From Phaeobacter sp. QD34_24 (GTDB lineage Bacteria > Pseudomonadota > Alphaproteobacteria > Rhodobacterales > Rhodobacteraceae), in the NCBI RefSeq assembly GCF_028890115.1, contig NZ_JARCJD010000011.1, forward strand, positions 62,001-126,000: a DNA stretch of 64,000 bases, in the 5' to 3' direction. Shown piece after piece: positions 26,592-35,841 of the stretch. A model generated the notes under the pieces. The model saw only the letters and a list, made by a program, of their open reading frames with translations. It did not search any database and was not told the DNA's origin. The translations under genes were made by a program, and so were the position numbers. The first letter of the stretch is position 1. Each line of letters begins with the position of its first letter.

Positions 26592-27012
26592 GCCCGGCGT
26601 CTACCCTCGCGCATCCAGCCCCTGAACATCTTTTCAATGCCTCAAAGGTTTGCACCGCGCGCTGGGCCAGGTCTGATGGTGCCTTTCGGCCCAGCCCCCC
26701 TCGTGATGCTGATACGTCAGGGCGAATTTCCCCGGATTGCGGTGAGTGGGATCTGTGAGGATCAAGGGGCAGGGTTTACCTGGTTTGGGTCTCGATATGT
26801 GGTGCGCATCCGGTATGCGATTGTCGACTCAGCGATATGCTCAACTTTGAAATGCATTCATTAAAGTGAATTCGTCCATAGGGCATGTTTTCGCAACTCG
26901 TGCAGCTCATTCGCATTTCGTGAACCCGGCTTCGGCGGTCGTTTCCCGCTTCTCGCTCAGGCGCATGCAGCGCCCTTTACTGTGGCCAATCCGGAATTCA
27001 GGGAGGAAACGG
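26592..27012. other. Regulatory region upstream of coxM
   Basis: A 421-base gene-free stretch between the MHYT-LytTR regulator and coxM, AT-richer around 26810-26880. It holds phased direct repeats (listed separately) and the coxM ribosome site GGGAGGAAAC. No convincing sigma-70 boxes can be assigned by eye. Confidence 0.6.
26890..26943 (+). promoter_or_regulatory. Phased TTCG-N4-TCGT direct repeats, candidate LytTR sites
   Basis: TTCGCAACTCGTG (26890), TTCGCATTTCGTG (26910) and a weaker TTCGGCGGTCGTT (26931), spaced 20 and 21 bases, i.e. two helical turns. LytTR regulators typically bind direct repeats with about this period. They end ~70 bases before the coxM ATG. Confidence 0.55.
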
Positions 27013-27867
27013 ATGATACCCTCAGAGTTTGAATACCACCGACCCGGCAGTATTGCGGCGGCCCTGGCGGTACTGGAAGAGCACGGCGACGATGCCCGCG
27101 TCATGGCAGGCGGGCACAGCCTGATCCCGATGATGAAACTGCGCATGGCCGATGTACCGCATCTGATCGATCTGCAGGCGATTACCGAGCTGAAGGGCAT
27201 CGCTGTCGAAGGTGGCACAATCACCATCGGCGCGATGACCACCCAGCACGAGCTGATCACCAGCGATGAACTGGCGGCGGCTGCTCCGATCATGCGCGAG
27301 GCGGCACTGCTGATCGCCGATCCGCAGGTGCGCTATGTGGGCACCATTGGCGGCAATGTGGCCAATGGCGATCCGGGCAACGATATGCCCGGGCTGATGC
27401 AGTGCCTGGATGCCACCTTCACCCTGCAGGGGCCGGATGGCACCCGCGAGGTTCAGGCGCGCGACTTCTACGAGGCGGCCTATATGACCGACCGCGAGGA
27501 TGACGAGATCCTGACCAAGATCTCCTTTGCCGCACCCAAGGGCGGGCAGGCCTATGAAAAGCAAAAACGCAAGATCGGCGATTACGCCACGGCGGCGGCG
27601 GCTGTGATCCTGGAAAAGGTGGACGGCAAGGTCGCCTCGGCCTCGATCGCGATGACCAATCTCAGCGACACGCCGGTGTTTTCCGCCGATGCAGGCGCGG
27701 CCTTGGTCGGCAGTGACTGCGGCGCCGATGCCGTCTCGGATGCGGTCAGTGCCATGCTGGGCGACATCGACCCGACCGAGGACAACCGCGGACCGGTTGA
27801 ATTCAAGAAACACGTGGCTGGCGTCATCCTGCGCCGGGCCATCGAACGCGCCTGGTCGCGGGCCTGA
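27013..27867 (+). CDS. coxM: Carbon monoxide dehydrogenase medium (FAD) subunit
   Basis: FAD-binding subunit that passes electrons from the Fe-S subunit of aerobic CO dehydrogenase to the quinone pool. The 284-residue protein has the two flavin motifs of the family: AGGHS in [15 protein letters not shown] and TIGGN in [17 protein letters not shown]. Start ATG 27013 follows GGGAGGAAACGG; the longer frame has no such signal. It is the first structural gene, 11 bases upstream of coxS, in the M-S-L order typical of form I clusters. Confidence 0.95.
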   Translation: MIPSEFEYHRPGSIAAALAVLEEHGDDARVMAGGHSLIPMMKLRMADVPHLIDLQAITELKGIAVEGGTITIGAMTTQHELITSDELAAAAPIMREAALLIADPQVRYVGTIGGNVANGDPGNDMPGLMQCLDATFTLQGPDGTREVQARDFYEAAYMTDREDDEILTKISFAAPKGGQAYEKQKRKIGDYATAAAAVILEKVDGKVASASIAMTNLSDTPVFSADAGAALVGSDCGADAVSDAVSAMLGDIDPTEDNRGPVEFKKHVAGVILRRAIERAWSRA

Positions 27868-27878
27868 GGGAGGAGACC

Positions 27879-28370
27879 ATGGGAAAACAAATCATCACCC
27901 TGACGGTGAACGGCGAGAAGCACGAAGTCGCCGCCGAACCGCGTGAGCTTTTGGTGCACACCCTGCGCGAGACGCTGAAACTGACCGGCCCGCATGTGGG
28001 CTGCGAGACCTCGCATTGCGGCGCCTGCACCGTCGATATCGACGGCAAATCGGTGAAATCCTGCACCATGTTTGCAGCGCAAGCGGATGGCGCCGAGATC
28101 ACCACCATTGAAGGCATCGCAACGCCTGACGGCATGCACGTGCTGCAGGAAATGTTCCGCGAACATCACGGGCTTCAGTGCGGCTTCTGCACCCCCGGCA
28201 TGATCACGCGGGCCTATCGCCTGCTGCAGGAAAACCCCAACCCGACCGAGGAAGAGGTCCGTTTCGGCATCGCCGGCAACCTCTGCCGCTGCACCGGCTA
28301 TCAGAATATCGTCAAGGCGATCCTCGCCGCCGCGGCTGAACTCAACGCATCCAAGGAGGCAGCACAATGA
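27879..28370 (+). CDS. coxS: Carbon monoxide dehydrogenase small (2Fe-2S) subunit
   Basis: A 163-residue iron-sulfur subunit. The plant-ferredoxin-type cluster uses C42, C47, C50 and C62 ([10 protein letters not shown]...SC). The second cluster uses C101, C104, C136 and C138 (QCGFCTPGM and NLCRCTGYQ). It relays electrons from the Mo-Cu site in CoxL to FAD in CoxM. The stop overlaps the coxL start (ATGA). Confidence 0.96.
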   Translation: MGKQIITLTVNGEKHEVAAEPRELLVHTLRETLKLTGPHVGCETSHCGACTVDIDGKSVKSCTMFAAQADGAEITTIEGIATPDGMHVLQEMFREHHGLQCGFCTPGMITRAYRLLQENPNPTEEEVRFGIAGNLCRCTGYQNIVKAILAAAAELNASKEAAQ

Positions 28371-30781
28371 AGGATCTGGAGGACCGTCAGGAACGGATCG
28401 ACAACCTCAAGGGGATGGGCTGCTCGCGCAAGCGGGTCGAGGATGCGCGTTTCACCCAAGGCAAGGGCAAGTACGTCGATGACGTCAATCTGCCGGGCAT
28501 GCTGCACGGGGATTTCGTGCGCTCACCCTATGCCCATGCGCGGGTGAAATCGATCAATATCGATGCCGCCATGGCGCTGGATGGCGTCGTCGCCGTGCTG
28601 ACCGCCAAGGATCTGGAGCCGCTGGCGCTGCACTGGATGCCGACCCTTGCCGGCGACAAGCAGATGGTGCTGGCCGATGGCAAGGTGCTGTTCCAGGGCC
28701 AGGAGGTCGCCTTTGTCGTCGCCAAGGACCGCTATATCGCCGCCGACGCGGTGGAACTCGTCGAGGTGGAATACGAGGAACTTCCGGTTCTGGTCGACCC
28801 CTTCGAGGCGCTGCAGTCCGACATCGTCCTGCGCGAGGACATCAAGGACGAGAAAGAGGGCGCTCACGGCCCCCGTCGCCATCACAACCACATCTTCCTC
28901 TGGGAAGAGGGCGACAAGGAAGCCACCGAGCAGGTTCTGGACGAGGCCGAAGTGGTGGCCGAGGAGATGGTCTATTACCACCGCACCCACCCGTGCCCGC
29001 TGGAGCCCTGCGGCTCTGTCGCCAGCATGGACAAGATCAATGGCAAGCTGACGCTCTGGGGCACCTTCCAGGCGCCGCATGTGGTGCGCACCGTGGCCAG
29101 CCTTCTGTCGGGGATCGAAGAGCACAACATCCGCGTGATCTCCCCCGATATCGGCGGCGGTTTCGGCAACAAGGTCGGCGTCTATCCGGGCTATGTCTGC
29201 TCCATCGTGGCGACCATCGTCACTGGCCAGCCGGTGAAGTGGATCGAGGACCGGATGGAAAACCTGATGGCCACCGCCTTTGCCCGTGACTACTGGATGA
29301 AGGGCAAGATCAGCGCCACCAAGGAGGGCAAGATCACCGGGCTGCACTGCCATGTGACCGCCGACCACGGCGCCTTCGATGCCTGCGCCGACCCGACCAA
29401 GTTCCCGGCCGGTTTCTTCCACATCTGCACCGGATCCTATGACATCCCGGTCGCCTATGTGGGCGTTGACGGCGTCTATACCAACAAGGCGCCGGGCGGC
29501 GTGGCCTATCGCTGCTCTTTCCGGGTGACGGAGGCCGCCTATTTCATCGAACGCATGATCGAGGTGCTGGCGATGGAGCTGAACATGGACGCAGCCGAGC
29601 TGCGCCGGATCAACTTTATCCGCGAAGACCAGTTCCCCTATCAGTCGGCACTGGGCTGGGAATATGACTCGGGCGATTATCACTCCGCCTGGGACAAGGC
29701 ACTGGCGGCGGTCAAATACGATGAGCTGCGCGCCGAGCAGGCGCAGCGGGTGGAGGACTTCAAGGCCGGGAAGACGCGCAAGCTTCTGGGCATTGGTCTG
29801 ACGCATTTCACCGAGATCGTCGGTGCGGGCCCGGTGAAGAACTGCGATATCCTCGGCATGGGGATGTTCGACAGCTGCGAGATCCGCATCCACCCCACCG
29901 GATCGGCCATTGCACGCCTTGGTACCATCAGCCAAGGGCAGGGGCATGCGACCACCTTCGCGCAGATCCTGGCGTCTGAGATCGGTCTCTCGGCTGACTC
30001 GATCACCATCGAGGAAGGCGATACCGACACCGCGCCTTACGGTCTGGGCACCTATGGGTCACGCTCGACACCCGTTGCAGGCGCTGCCACTGCCATGGCG
30101 GGCCGCAAGATCCGCGCCAAGGCGCAGATGATCGCGGCTTACTTGCTGGAAGTGCACGACAACGACCTGGAATGGGACGTGGACCGGTTCGTGGTCAAGG
30201 GCGCGCCCGAGCGCTTCAAGACCATGAAGGACATCGCCTATGCGGCCTATAATCAGGCCATTCCGGGCGTCGAGCCGGGGCTTGAGGCGGTGAGCTACTA
30301 TGACCCGCCCAACATGACCTATCCCTTTGGCGCCTATATCTGCGTCATGGAGATCGACGTCGACACCGGTGAGCATGAAATCCGCCAGTTCTACGCGCTG
30401 GACGATTGCGGCACCCGGATCAACCCGATGGTCATCGAAGGTCAGGTGCACGGTGGTTTGACCGAGGCGCTCGCCATCGCCATGGGGCAGGAGATTGCCT
30501 ATGACGATATGGGCAACTGCAAGACCGGCACGCTGATGGACTTCTTCATCCCGACCGCCGTTGAGACGCCGCATTACACCACCGACCACACCGAAACCCC
30601 CAGCCCGCATCACCCGATCGGCGCCAAGGGTGTGGGTGAAAGCCCCAATGTGGGCGGTGTTCCGGCCTTCTCCAACGCGGTGCATGATGCCTTCCGTGCC
30701 TTTGGCCTGCGCCAAAGCCACATGCCCCACGATCACTGGCGGATCTGGAAGACCGCCAACGATCTGGGCCTGCACGGCTAA
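28367..30781 (+). CDS. coxL: Aerobic CO dehydrogenase large subunit, form I
   Basis: An 804-residue molybdopterin cytosine dinucleotide subunit carrying the Mo-Cu active site that oxidises CO to CO2. The active-site loop is AYRCSFR (residues 380-386), with C383 as the copper-binding cysteine. This is the diagnostic form I signature; form II enzymes read AYRGAGR. The catalytic glutamate is E758 in GAKGVGESP. Other cofactor-contact stretches are [15 protein letters not shown] and [12 protein letters not shown]. Length matches characterised CoxL. It is translationally coupled to coxS. Confidence 0.96.
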   Translation: MKDLEDRQERIDNLKGMGCSRKRVEDARFTQGKGKYVDDVNLPGMLHGDFVRSPYAHARVKSINIDAAMALDGVVAVLTAKDLEPLALHWMPTLAGDKQMVLADGKVLFQGQEVAFVVAKDRYIAADAVELVEVEYEELPVLVDPFEALQSDIVLREDIKDEKEGAHGPRRHHNHIFLWEEGDKEATEQVLDEAEVVAEEMVYYHRTHPCPLEPCGSVASMDKINGKLTLWGTFQAPHVVRTVASLLSGIEEHNIRVISPDIGGGFGNKVGVYPGYVCSIVATIVTGQPVKWIEDRMENLMATAFARDYWMKGKISATKEGKITGLHCHVTADHGAFDACADPTKFPAGFFHICTGSYDIPVAYVGVDGVYTNKAPGGVAYRCSFRVTEAAYFIERMIEVLAMELNMDAAELRRINFIREDQFPYQSALGWEYDSGDYHSAWDKALAAVKYDELRAEQAQRVEDFKAGKTRKLLGIGLTHFTEIVGAGPVKNCDILGMGMFDSCEIRIHPTGSAIARLGTISQGQGHATTFAQILASEIGLSADSITIEEGDTDTAPYGLGTYGSRSTPVAGAATAMAGRKIRAKAQMIAAYLLEVHDNDLEWDVDRFVVKGAPERFKTMKDIAYAAYNQAIPGVEPGLEAVSYYDPPNMTYPFGAYICVMEIDVDTGEHEIRQFYALDDCGTRINPMVIEGQVHGGLTEALAIAMGQEIAYDDMGNCKTGTLMDFFIPTAVETPHYTTDHTETPSPHHPIGAKGVGESPNVGGVPAFSNAVHDAFRAFGLRQSHMPHDHWRIWKTANDLGLHG

Positions 30782-30803
30782 GGCTTAAGTCGTACTAAAA
30801 AGA

Positions 30804-30828
30804 GGGAGGCCGCCGCGTGCGGCCTCCC
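30804..30828 (+). other. Intra-operon stem-loop between coxL and coxD
   Basis: GGGAGGCCGC (30804-30813) pairs perfectly with GCGGCCTCCC (30819-30828) around a 5-base loop. No U-tract follows on the plus strand (ATCTCC), so it is more likely an mRNA-stabilising or partial attenuating hairpin between structural and maturation genes than a full terminator. On the minus strand it would be followed by CTTTTT, but no minus gene is present. Confidence 0.55.
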
Positions 30829-30889
30829 ATCTCCGCCCCAACCCGGCCCCGCGATGGGGCCGTGCGCAGCGACCTGTCGGATCTGATCC

Positions 30890-31756
30890 ATGACCTATCT
30901 CGACCTTCAGAAAGACTTGGCCGAACAGGGCTATGTCGCCTCCGATGATCTGGCGATGGCGCTGCATCTTGCGGTGACTCTGGGCCGTCCGCTGCTCTTG
31001 GAAGGGGCTGCCGGTGTCGGCAAGACCGAGATCGCCCGCGCCCTGGCTGCCGCGCGGGACACGCGCCTGATCCGGCTGCAATGCTATGAAGGGCTGGACG
31101 CGGCACAGGCGATCTATGAATGGAATTACCAGCGCCAACTGCTGGCGATCCAGGCCTCCGGCAAGACCGGGAAAGAGGCTGAGGCGCAGATATTCTCAGA
31201 GGACTACCTGTTGGAGCGCCCGCTGTTGCAGGCCATCCGGCAGGACATATCCCCGGTGCTGCTGATTGACGAGATCGACCGCGCCGATGAGGAATTCGAG
31301 GCCTACCTTCTGGAGGTGCTCGCGGATTTCCAGATCACCGTGCCGGAGCTTGGCACCATCACCGCAAAAAGCCGACCCTTGGTGATCCTCACGGCCAATG
31401 GCACCCGCGATCTGTCGGACGCGCTGCGGCGCCGCTGCCTTTACGCTCATGTCGACTATCCCGACCGCAAGACGGAACTCGCCATTCTGGACGCCCGCTG
31501 TCCGGGGCTGAGCGCCGCCCTTGCAGGGCAGATCGTCGGCTTCGTGCAGGATCTGCGCAAGGAAGATCTGGTGAAGAAACCCGGCGTGGCCGAGATGCTG
31601 GATTTTGCCGCCGCGCTCTCTGGCCTCGGCGTTGCGGATCTCACCGAAGATCCCGCTGCCCTGATGGCGGCCATGGCAACCTTGCTGAAGACCGAAGCCG
31701 ACCGCGGTGCGGTTCCGGCAGAGGTCGCGCAGCGGCTGGCGGGGCGCGCCGCATGA
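30890..31756 (+). CDS. coxD: MoxR-type AAA+ ATPase, CO dehydrogenase maturation
   Basis: A 288-residue AAA+ ATPase that helps assemble the [CuSMoO2] centre of CO dehydrogenase. Walker A is GAAGVGKTE, Walker B VLLIDEIDRADEEF, and the sensor and Arg-finger region LTANGTRDLSDALRRRC. It overlaps coxE by four bases (ATGA), consistent with a MoxR/VWA partnership. It is 109 bases from coxL, separated by a hairpin. Confidence 0.93.
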   Translation: MTYLDLQKDLAEQGYVASDDLAMALHLAVTLGRPLLLEGAAGVGKTEIARALAAARDTRLIRLQCYEGLDAAQAIYEWNYQRQLLAIQASGKTGKEAEAQIFSEDYLLERPLLQAIRQDISPVLLIDEIDRADEEFEAYLLEVLADFQITVPELGTITAKSRPLVILTANGTRDLSDALRRRCLYAHVDYPDRKTELAILDARCPGLSAALAGQIVGFVQDLRKEDLVKKPGVAEMLDFAAALSGLGVADLTEDPAALMAAMATLLKTEADRGAVPAEVAQRLAGRAA

Positions 31757-32940
31757 GCCGGGTGACGAAATTCGCAGGCCGCGATCCCGGCCCCGGCGCC
31801 CGCGTTGCGGGCTTCATGGCGCATCTGCGCGCCCATGGATTTGCGCTGGGGGTGGCCGAAACCGGCACCGCGCTGGCGGCGCTTGGGGCGGTGGAGGCAA
31901 GCGACCCGTCTGAGGCCCGCGCCGCATTGCGGGCCGTCTGCGCAGGCCGGGCCGAGGATGTGGAGCGGTTCGACACTCTCTTTGACAGCTTCTGGATGGA
32001 TGCGGGCCGGGTTCGGCAAAAGACCGTGCCCAGCGACAATAAAAACAAGAGCGACGACATGCGCGCCACCCGCAAGGACGCAGGCGAAACAGAGGCAGAA
32101 GGTACAGGCACAATTCAGGCCCCCGGCGGCAGCGGCGGCGGCGGGGCGGAAAGCGACGGCGTGGGGCGGCTTGTTGCGTCAGATGTGAAGAACCTGATGA
32201 AGAAGGATCTGCGCGATCTGGTGGACCCGGAAGATATCCGTCAGGCCGAAGAGGTTGCCGTGCGGTTGGGGCAGGCCCTGCGCGACAGGCGCTCCCGCAG
32301 GCGCAAGGCGGCGCGGCGGGGCAGGGCGGTGGACTTCCGCCGCACCATCCGCAAGGCGGTGGCCACCGGCGGTGTTCCCCTCAGGCTTGCGCGGCGGAAC
32401 CGTCCCGACCGGCCTGTGAAGATCGTTGCCCTGTGTGATGTCTCGGGATCCATGCTGGTCTATGCGCGCCCCTTCCTGGCGTTTCTTGCGGGGCTGATGC
32501 GGGCCGATGCGGCGTCGGACGCGTACCTCTTTCACACCCGGCTTGTGCGGATTGCCGATGCCCTGCGTGAAGAGGACCCGATGCGCGCCCTGAACCGCGT
32601 CACCCTGATGGCCGAAGGTATCGGCGGCGGCAGCTGCATCGGCGGCGCGCTCACGCATTTTGCCACCACCTATGCACGCCGCTTCGTCGATGGGCGCTCG
32701 GTGGTGATCATCCTGTCGGATGGCTACGACAGCGACCCGCCGGACCATATGGCAGCAGGCTTGCAGGCGCTGAAGCGGCGTGGTTGCCGGATCGTCTGGC
32801 TCAATCCGCTGAAGGGCTGGCAGGGCTACGAGCCGATTGCACGCGGCATGGCGGCGGCGCTGCCGTATTTGGATCTGTTCGAGGCGGCCAACACGCTGGA
32901 GGCGCTGGCCAGCCTCGATCAAAAACTGGGGGCGATATGA
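31753..32940 (+). CDS. coxE: VWA-domain CO dehydrogenase maturation protein
   Basis: A 395-residue CoxE protein. The N-terminal helical region is followed by a low-complexity Gly/Ser segment (residues ~118-135), then a von Willebrand A domain with the MIDAS motif DVSGS starting at D229 (ALCDVSGSMLVYARP) and a later SDGYDSDPP. It partners with CoxD in metal-centre assembly. Both ends overlap neighbours in ATGA (coxD and coxF). Confidence 0.93.
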   Translation: MSRVTKFAGRDPGPGARVAGFMAHLRAHGFALGVAETGTALAALGAVEASDPSEARAALRAVCAGRAEDVERFDTLFDSFWMDAGRVRQKTVPSDNKNKSDDMRATRKDAGETEAEGTGTIQAPGGSGGGGAESDGVGRLVASDVKNLMKKDLRDLVDPEDIRQAEEVAVRLGQALRDRRSRRRKAARRGRAVDFRRTIRKAVATGGVPLRLARRNRPDRPVKIVALCDVSGSMLVYARPFLAFLAGLMRADAASDAYLFHTRLVRIADALREEDPMRALNRVTLMAEGIGGGSCIGGALTHFATTYARRFVDGRSVVIILSDGYDSDPPDHMAAGLQALKRRGCRIVWLNPLKGWQGYEPIARGMAAALPYLDLFEAANTLEALASLDQKLGAI

Positions 32941-33803
32941 GTTTCATCATGGCAGGACATTCCGCACTTGGACCACGGCTGGAACAGGATCTGGCCCGCG
33001 AAACAGAGGCCCGGCGCAGCGCTGGCGAACCCTTTGCCATGGCGACCGTGGTGCGCACCGTGGCGGCGACCTCGGCCAAGCCGGGATCAAAGGCGTTGAT
33101 CGACGCCAAGGGCGAGATCGTCGTCGGTTTCCTGGGTGGCGGCTGCGTGCGCGGCGCCGTGGGTCGCGCGGCCCGCGAGGCGATCGAAACAGGCGCGCCG
33201 CAGCTTCTGTCGATTGGGCCGGAAGAATTGCTCGCCGAGGCGGGCGTCAGCGCAGGCGAGGAGCGCGACGGCATCAAATACGCCCGCAACGGCTGCCCCA
33301 GCAAGGGTGTCCTGGATATCTTCGTGGAACCGGTTTTGCCGCTGCCTGCCCTGGTGGTCTGTGGCTCCGGCCCGGTGGCGCAGGCGCTGGTGGAATTGTC
33401 GGCGCGGTTTGAGTTCGACCGCACATTGTGCCTGCCGGGGCCGCAGCAGGTCGATCTGCCCATGCCCGACCGGGTGGTGGAGCATTTCGACGCGCATCCG
33501 ATCTGGGACAGCGCGCCCTTCGTGGTGGTCGCCACGCAAGGACGCGGCGACGAGGCTGCGCTCAGCCGGGCGCTCACGCAGAAGGCGCGTTATATCGGCT
33601 TTGTCGGCAGTCGCCGGAAATTCGCGACCCTGTCGCAGCGATTGAAGGACAAGGGCGTGTCCGAAGCGGCGCTTGCCACGGTGAAGGCGCCTGCGGGCAT
33701 CGATATCCACGCCATCACCCCGGATGAGATCGCCCTGTCGATCCTTGCCGAGCTGGTGCAGCGCCGCCGGGCGCTTCAGCGCCGGGAGGTGGCAGATGGC
33801 TGA
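32937..33803 (+). CDS. coxF: XdhC/CoxF family maturation protein
   Basis: A 288-residue XdhC/CoxI-family protein involved in loading or sulfurating the molybdenum cofactor. The N-terminal XdhC_CoxI domain has GGGCVRGAVGRAARE. The C-terminal Rossmann-type XdhC_C domain has VVCGSGPVAQALVELS and a late GFVGSRRKFATL. Start ATG 32937 overlaps the coxE stop in ATGA; the longer in-frame start lies inside coxE. The 3' end overlaps a 40-codon ORF by eight bases. Confidence 0.92.
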   Translation: MSFIMAGHSALGPRLEQDLARETEARRSAGEPFAMATVVRTVAATSAKPGSKALIDAKGEIVVGFLGGGCVRGAVGRAAREAIETGAPQLLSIGPEELLAEAGVSAGEERDGIKYARNGCPSKGVLDIFVEPVLPLPALVVCGSGPVAQALVELSARFEFDRTLCLPGPQQVDLPMPDRVVEHFDAHPIWDSAPFVVVATQGRGDEAALSRALTQKARYIGFVGSRRKFATLSQRLKDKGVSEAALATVKAPAGIDIHAITPDEIALSILAELVQRRRALQRREVADG

Positions 33804-33918
33804 TTTTACCCGGCGTCTGGTAGGCCCCCTGACCCGCAGCCTGTGGCGACGCCTGTTTCCCGAATTGAGTGACGAGCAGGCCAAGGTTCTGGCCACCGTC
33901 AAATTTCCCTGTTGCTAG
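33796..33918 (+). CDS. Small 40-aa ORF between coxF and coxG
   Basis: A 40-codon frame (starts MADFTRRLVGPLTRSLWRRL, ends KFPCC). It has one of the best ribosome sites in the cluster (GGGAGG, seven bases before ATG) and overlaps the coxF stop by eight bases. The product is basic and amphipathic at the N-terminus with a vicinal Cys pair at the very end. No family is recognised. A metal, copper or sulfur carrier role would be speculation. Confidence 0.6.
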   Translation: MADFTRRLVGPLTRSLWRRLFPELSDEQAKVLATVKFPCC

Positions 33919-33931
33919 AAGGACAACCCAC

Positions 33932-34384
33932 ATGGAACTGAACGACGAAATCTTCATCAATGCCCCGCGTGACGAGGTCTATGCGGCTCTCAATGACCCG
34001 GAGGTGCTGCAAAAGGCGATCCCCGGCTGCGAGGAGCTGATCAAACATTCCGACACCGAGCTGGAGGCCAAGGTGGTGCTGAAGATCGGCCCGGTGAAGG
34101 CGAAATTCTCGGGCCAGGTGACCCTGTCCCCTGACGCCCCGCCGGAACGCTTCTCGCTGACCGGGCAGGGCAATGGCGGTGCCGCGGGCTTTGCCAAGGG
34201 CGGCGCCGAGGTGGTGTTGACAGAACAGGATGGCGGCACGCTGCTGTCCTACACGGCCAAGGCCGATATCGGCGGCAAGCTGGCGCAGCTGGGCAGCCGC
34301 CTGATCCAGAGCACGGCCAAGAAACTGGCCGCCAAGTTTTTCAAGAGCTTTTCCGAGGAGATGGAAAAAGCCCAGGCCGCCTAA
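33932..34384 (+). CDS. coxG: CoxG-type SRPBCC protein
   Basis: A 150-residue CoxG protein of the START/Bet v1-like (SRPBCC) fold. It begins MELNDEIFINAPRDEVYAAL and has NDPEVLQKAIPGCEEL and a GPVKAKFSGQVTL strand pair. CoxG proteins accompany CO dehydrogenase and are proposed to anchor it to the membrane or bind quinone. The C-terminal KKLAAKFFKSFSEEMEKA helix fits membrane association. It is the last gene, followed by a terminator. Confidence 0.92.
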   Translation: MELNDEIFINAPRDEVYAALNDPEVLQKAIPGCEELIKHSDTELEAKVVLKIGPVKAKFSGQVTLSPDAPPERFSLTGQGNGGAAGFAKGGAEVVLTEQDGGTLLSYTAKADIGGKLAQLGSRLIQSTAKKLAAKFFKSFSEEMEKAQAA

Positions 34385-34437
34385 AGGACCATTCTGTCCC
34401 CATAGGGCGGCATACACTCACTGAACCGAGAGAAGAC

Positions 34438-34467
34438 AAGGGGCGGCACGCAGGTGTCGCCCCTTTT
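34438..34467 (+). terminator. Terminator of the cox operon
   Basis: AAGGGGCGGCAC (from 34438) pairs with GTGTCGCCCCTT, giving a nearly perfect stem with a GCAG loop, ending in TTTTG. It lies 54 bases past the coxG stop. Confidence 0.8.
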
Positions 34468-34549
34468 GCATGCATCCGGGTGGCAAAGCGGCTTGTTGCC
34501 CGGCTCCGAACATGCTTTGTCACCTCCGCAAGCAAGGACGGAGGACCCC

Positions 34550-35404
34550 ATGACAGTACCGATGACTGAGGACGCATTGAACCGCATTGCCGAGGCCCTG
34601 GAGCGGATGTCGCCCGCGCCCCTGGAAGCGCCCGATTTCGATGCGGCGCCCGCCTTTGTCTGGCATGTCTCCCCGGATCGGCTGGCCCCGGTAGAGGCGG
34701 TGAACCGGGTCGATCTGGAGCTGCTGGTGGGCATCGACCGCTCGCGCGATACGCTGCTTGAAAACACCCGTCGGTTTGCCGAAGGGTCGGCCGCCAACAA
34801 TGCGCTATTGTGGGGCGCGCGCGGCATGGGGAAATCGAGCCTGGTAAAGGCGGTGCATGGCGCGCTGATCGCCGATCATCCCGATCTGAAACTGGTGGAA
34901 CTGCAGCGCGAGGATCTGCCTTCGGTGGCGCGGCTTCTGAACCATCTGCGCGCCTCTTCCAAGCGGTTCATCCTGTTCTGCGATGACCTCTCGTTCAGCC
35001 ATGACGATCAGCACTACAAGAGCCTGAAGGCGGTGCTGGATGGCGGCATCGAGGGGCGGCCCGAAAACGTGGTCTTCTATGCCACCTCGAACCGGCGCCA
35101 CCTGATGCCGCGCGACATGATCGAAAACGAACGCTCCAGCGCCATCAATCCCTCAGAGGCGGTGGAGGAGAAGGTTTCACTCTCCGATCGCTTTGGTCTG
35201 TGGCTGGGCTTCCACCCCTGCGATCAGGACGAATTCCTGTCTATGATCGCGGGCTATTGCACCGCCTATGGCGTCACGGTCGACCCGGAGGTGCTGCGCG
35301 CCGAAGCGGTGGAGTGGCAGGCGACGCGCGGTGCGCGTTCGGGCCGGGTGGCCTGGCAGTATTTCACCGATCTGGCCGGGCGACACGGTGTTTCGCTCAG
35401 CTGA
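34550..35404 (+). CDS. AAA+ ATPase, DUF815 family
   Basis: A 284-residue ATP-binding protein of the DUF815 type. Walker A is WGARGMGKSSL; a Walker B-like FILFCDDLSF follows, then the conserved KAVLDGGIEGRPENVVFYATSNRRHL. The late DRFGLWLGF motif is diagnostic. Its cellular role is uncharacterised. ATG 34550 is preceded by GGACGGAGGA. It is three bases from the GFA gene, likely co-transcribed. Confidence 0.88.
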   Translation: MTVPMTEDALNRIAEALERMSPAPLEAPDFDAAPAFVWHVSPDRLAPVEAVNRVDLELLVGIDRSRDTLLENTRRFAEGSAANNALLWGARGMGKSSLVKAVHGALIADHPDLKLVELQREDLPSVARLLNHLRASSKRFILFCDDLSFSHDDQHYKSLKAVLDGGIEGRPENVVFYATSNRRHLMPRDMIENERSSAINPSEAVEEKVSLSDRFGLWLGFHPCDQDEFLSMIAGYCTAYGVTVDPEVLRAEAVEWQATRGARSGRVAWQYFTDLAGRHGVSLS

Positions 35405-35407
35405 GGC

Positions 35408-35803
35408 ATGGACCCGTCGCAGCAGACATATACCGCCGGATGCCTCTGCGGCGCGCTGCGAGTTGTCGCGCAAGGGGCGCCCTTGCGCGTGGGGATCTGC
35501 CATTGCCTGGATTGCCGCAAACATCATGGCGCGCTGTTCTATGCGGCGGCGGTGTTTCGCGGCGACATGGTCACGATCGCGGGCGAAAGCCGGGCCTATC
35601 AGGGGCGGCATTTCTGTCCGCGCTGCGGATCGTCCGTTTTTGCCCGCAGCGATGAGGAGATCGAAGTGCACCTGGGAGCGATGGATGCACCGGATCAACT
35701 GGTGCCGAGCTACGAGCTCTGGACCGGGCGCCGCGAAAGCTGGCTGCCCGCATTCCCCGACATGATCCGGTTCCCCTCAAATCGCACCGATCCGGAGAGC
35801 TAG
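35408..35803 (+). CDS. GFA (glutathione-dependent formaldehyde-activating-like) protein
   Basis: A 131-residue zinc protein of the GFA/CENP-V family. Metal ligands are seen in GCLCGALR, CHCLDCRK and FCPRCGSSVF. Family members may bind glutathione-formaldehyde adducts, but many have unknown substrates. It follows the DUF815 gene by three bases and converges with the minus-strand LytM gene. Confidence 0.85.
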   Translation: MDPSQQTYTAGCLCGALRVVAQGAPLRVGICHCLDCRKHHGALFYAAAVFRGDMVTIAGESRAYQGRHFCPRCGSSVFARSDEEIEVHLGAMDAPDQLVPSYELWTGRRESWLPAFPDMIRFPSNRTDPES

Positions 35804-35841
35804 ACGGCTCGGTCAGCGCTCCCGTTCGGCCTAGGGTCTGG

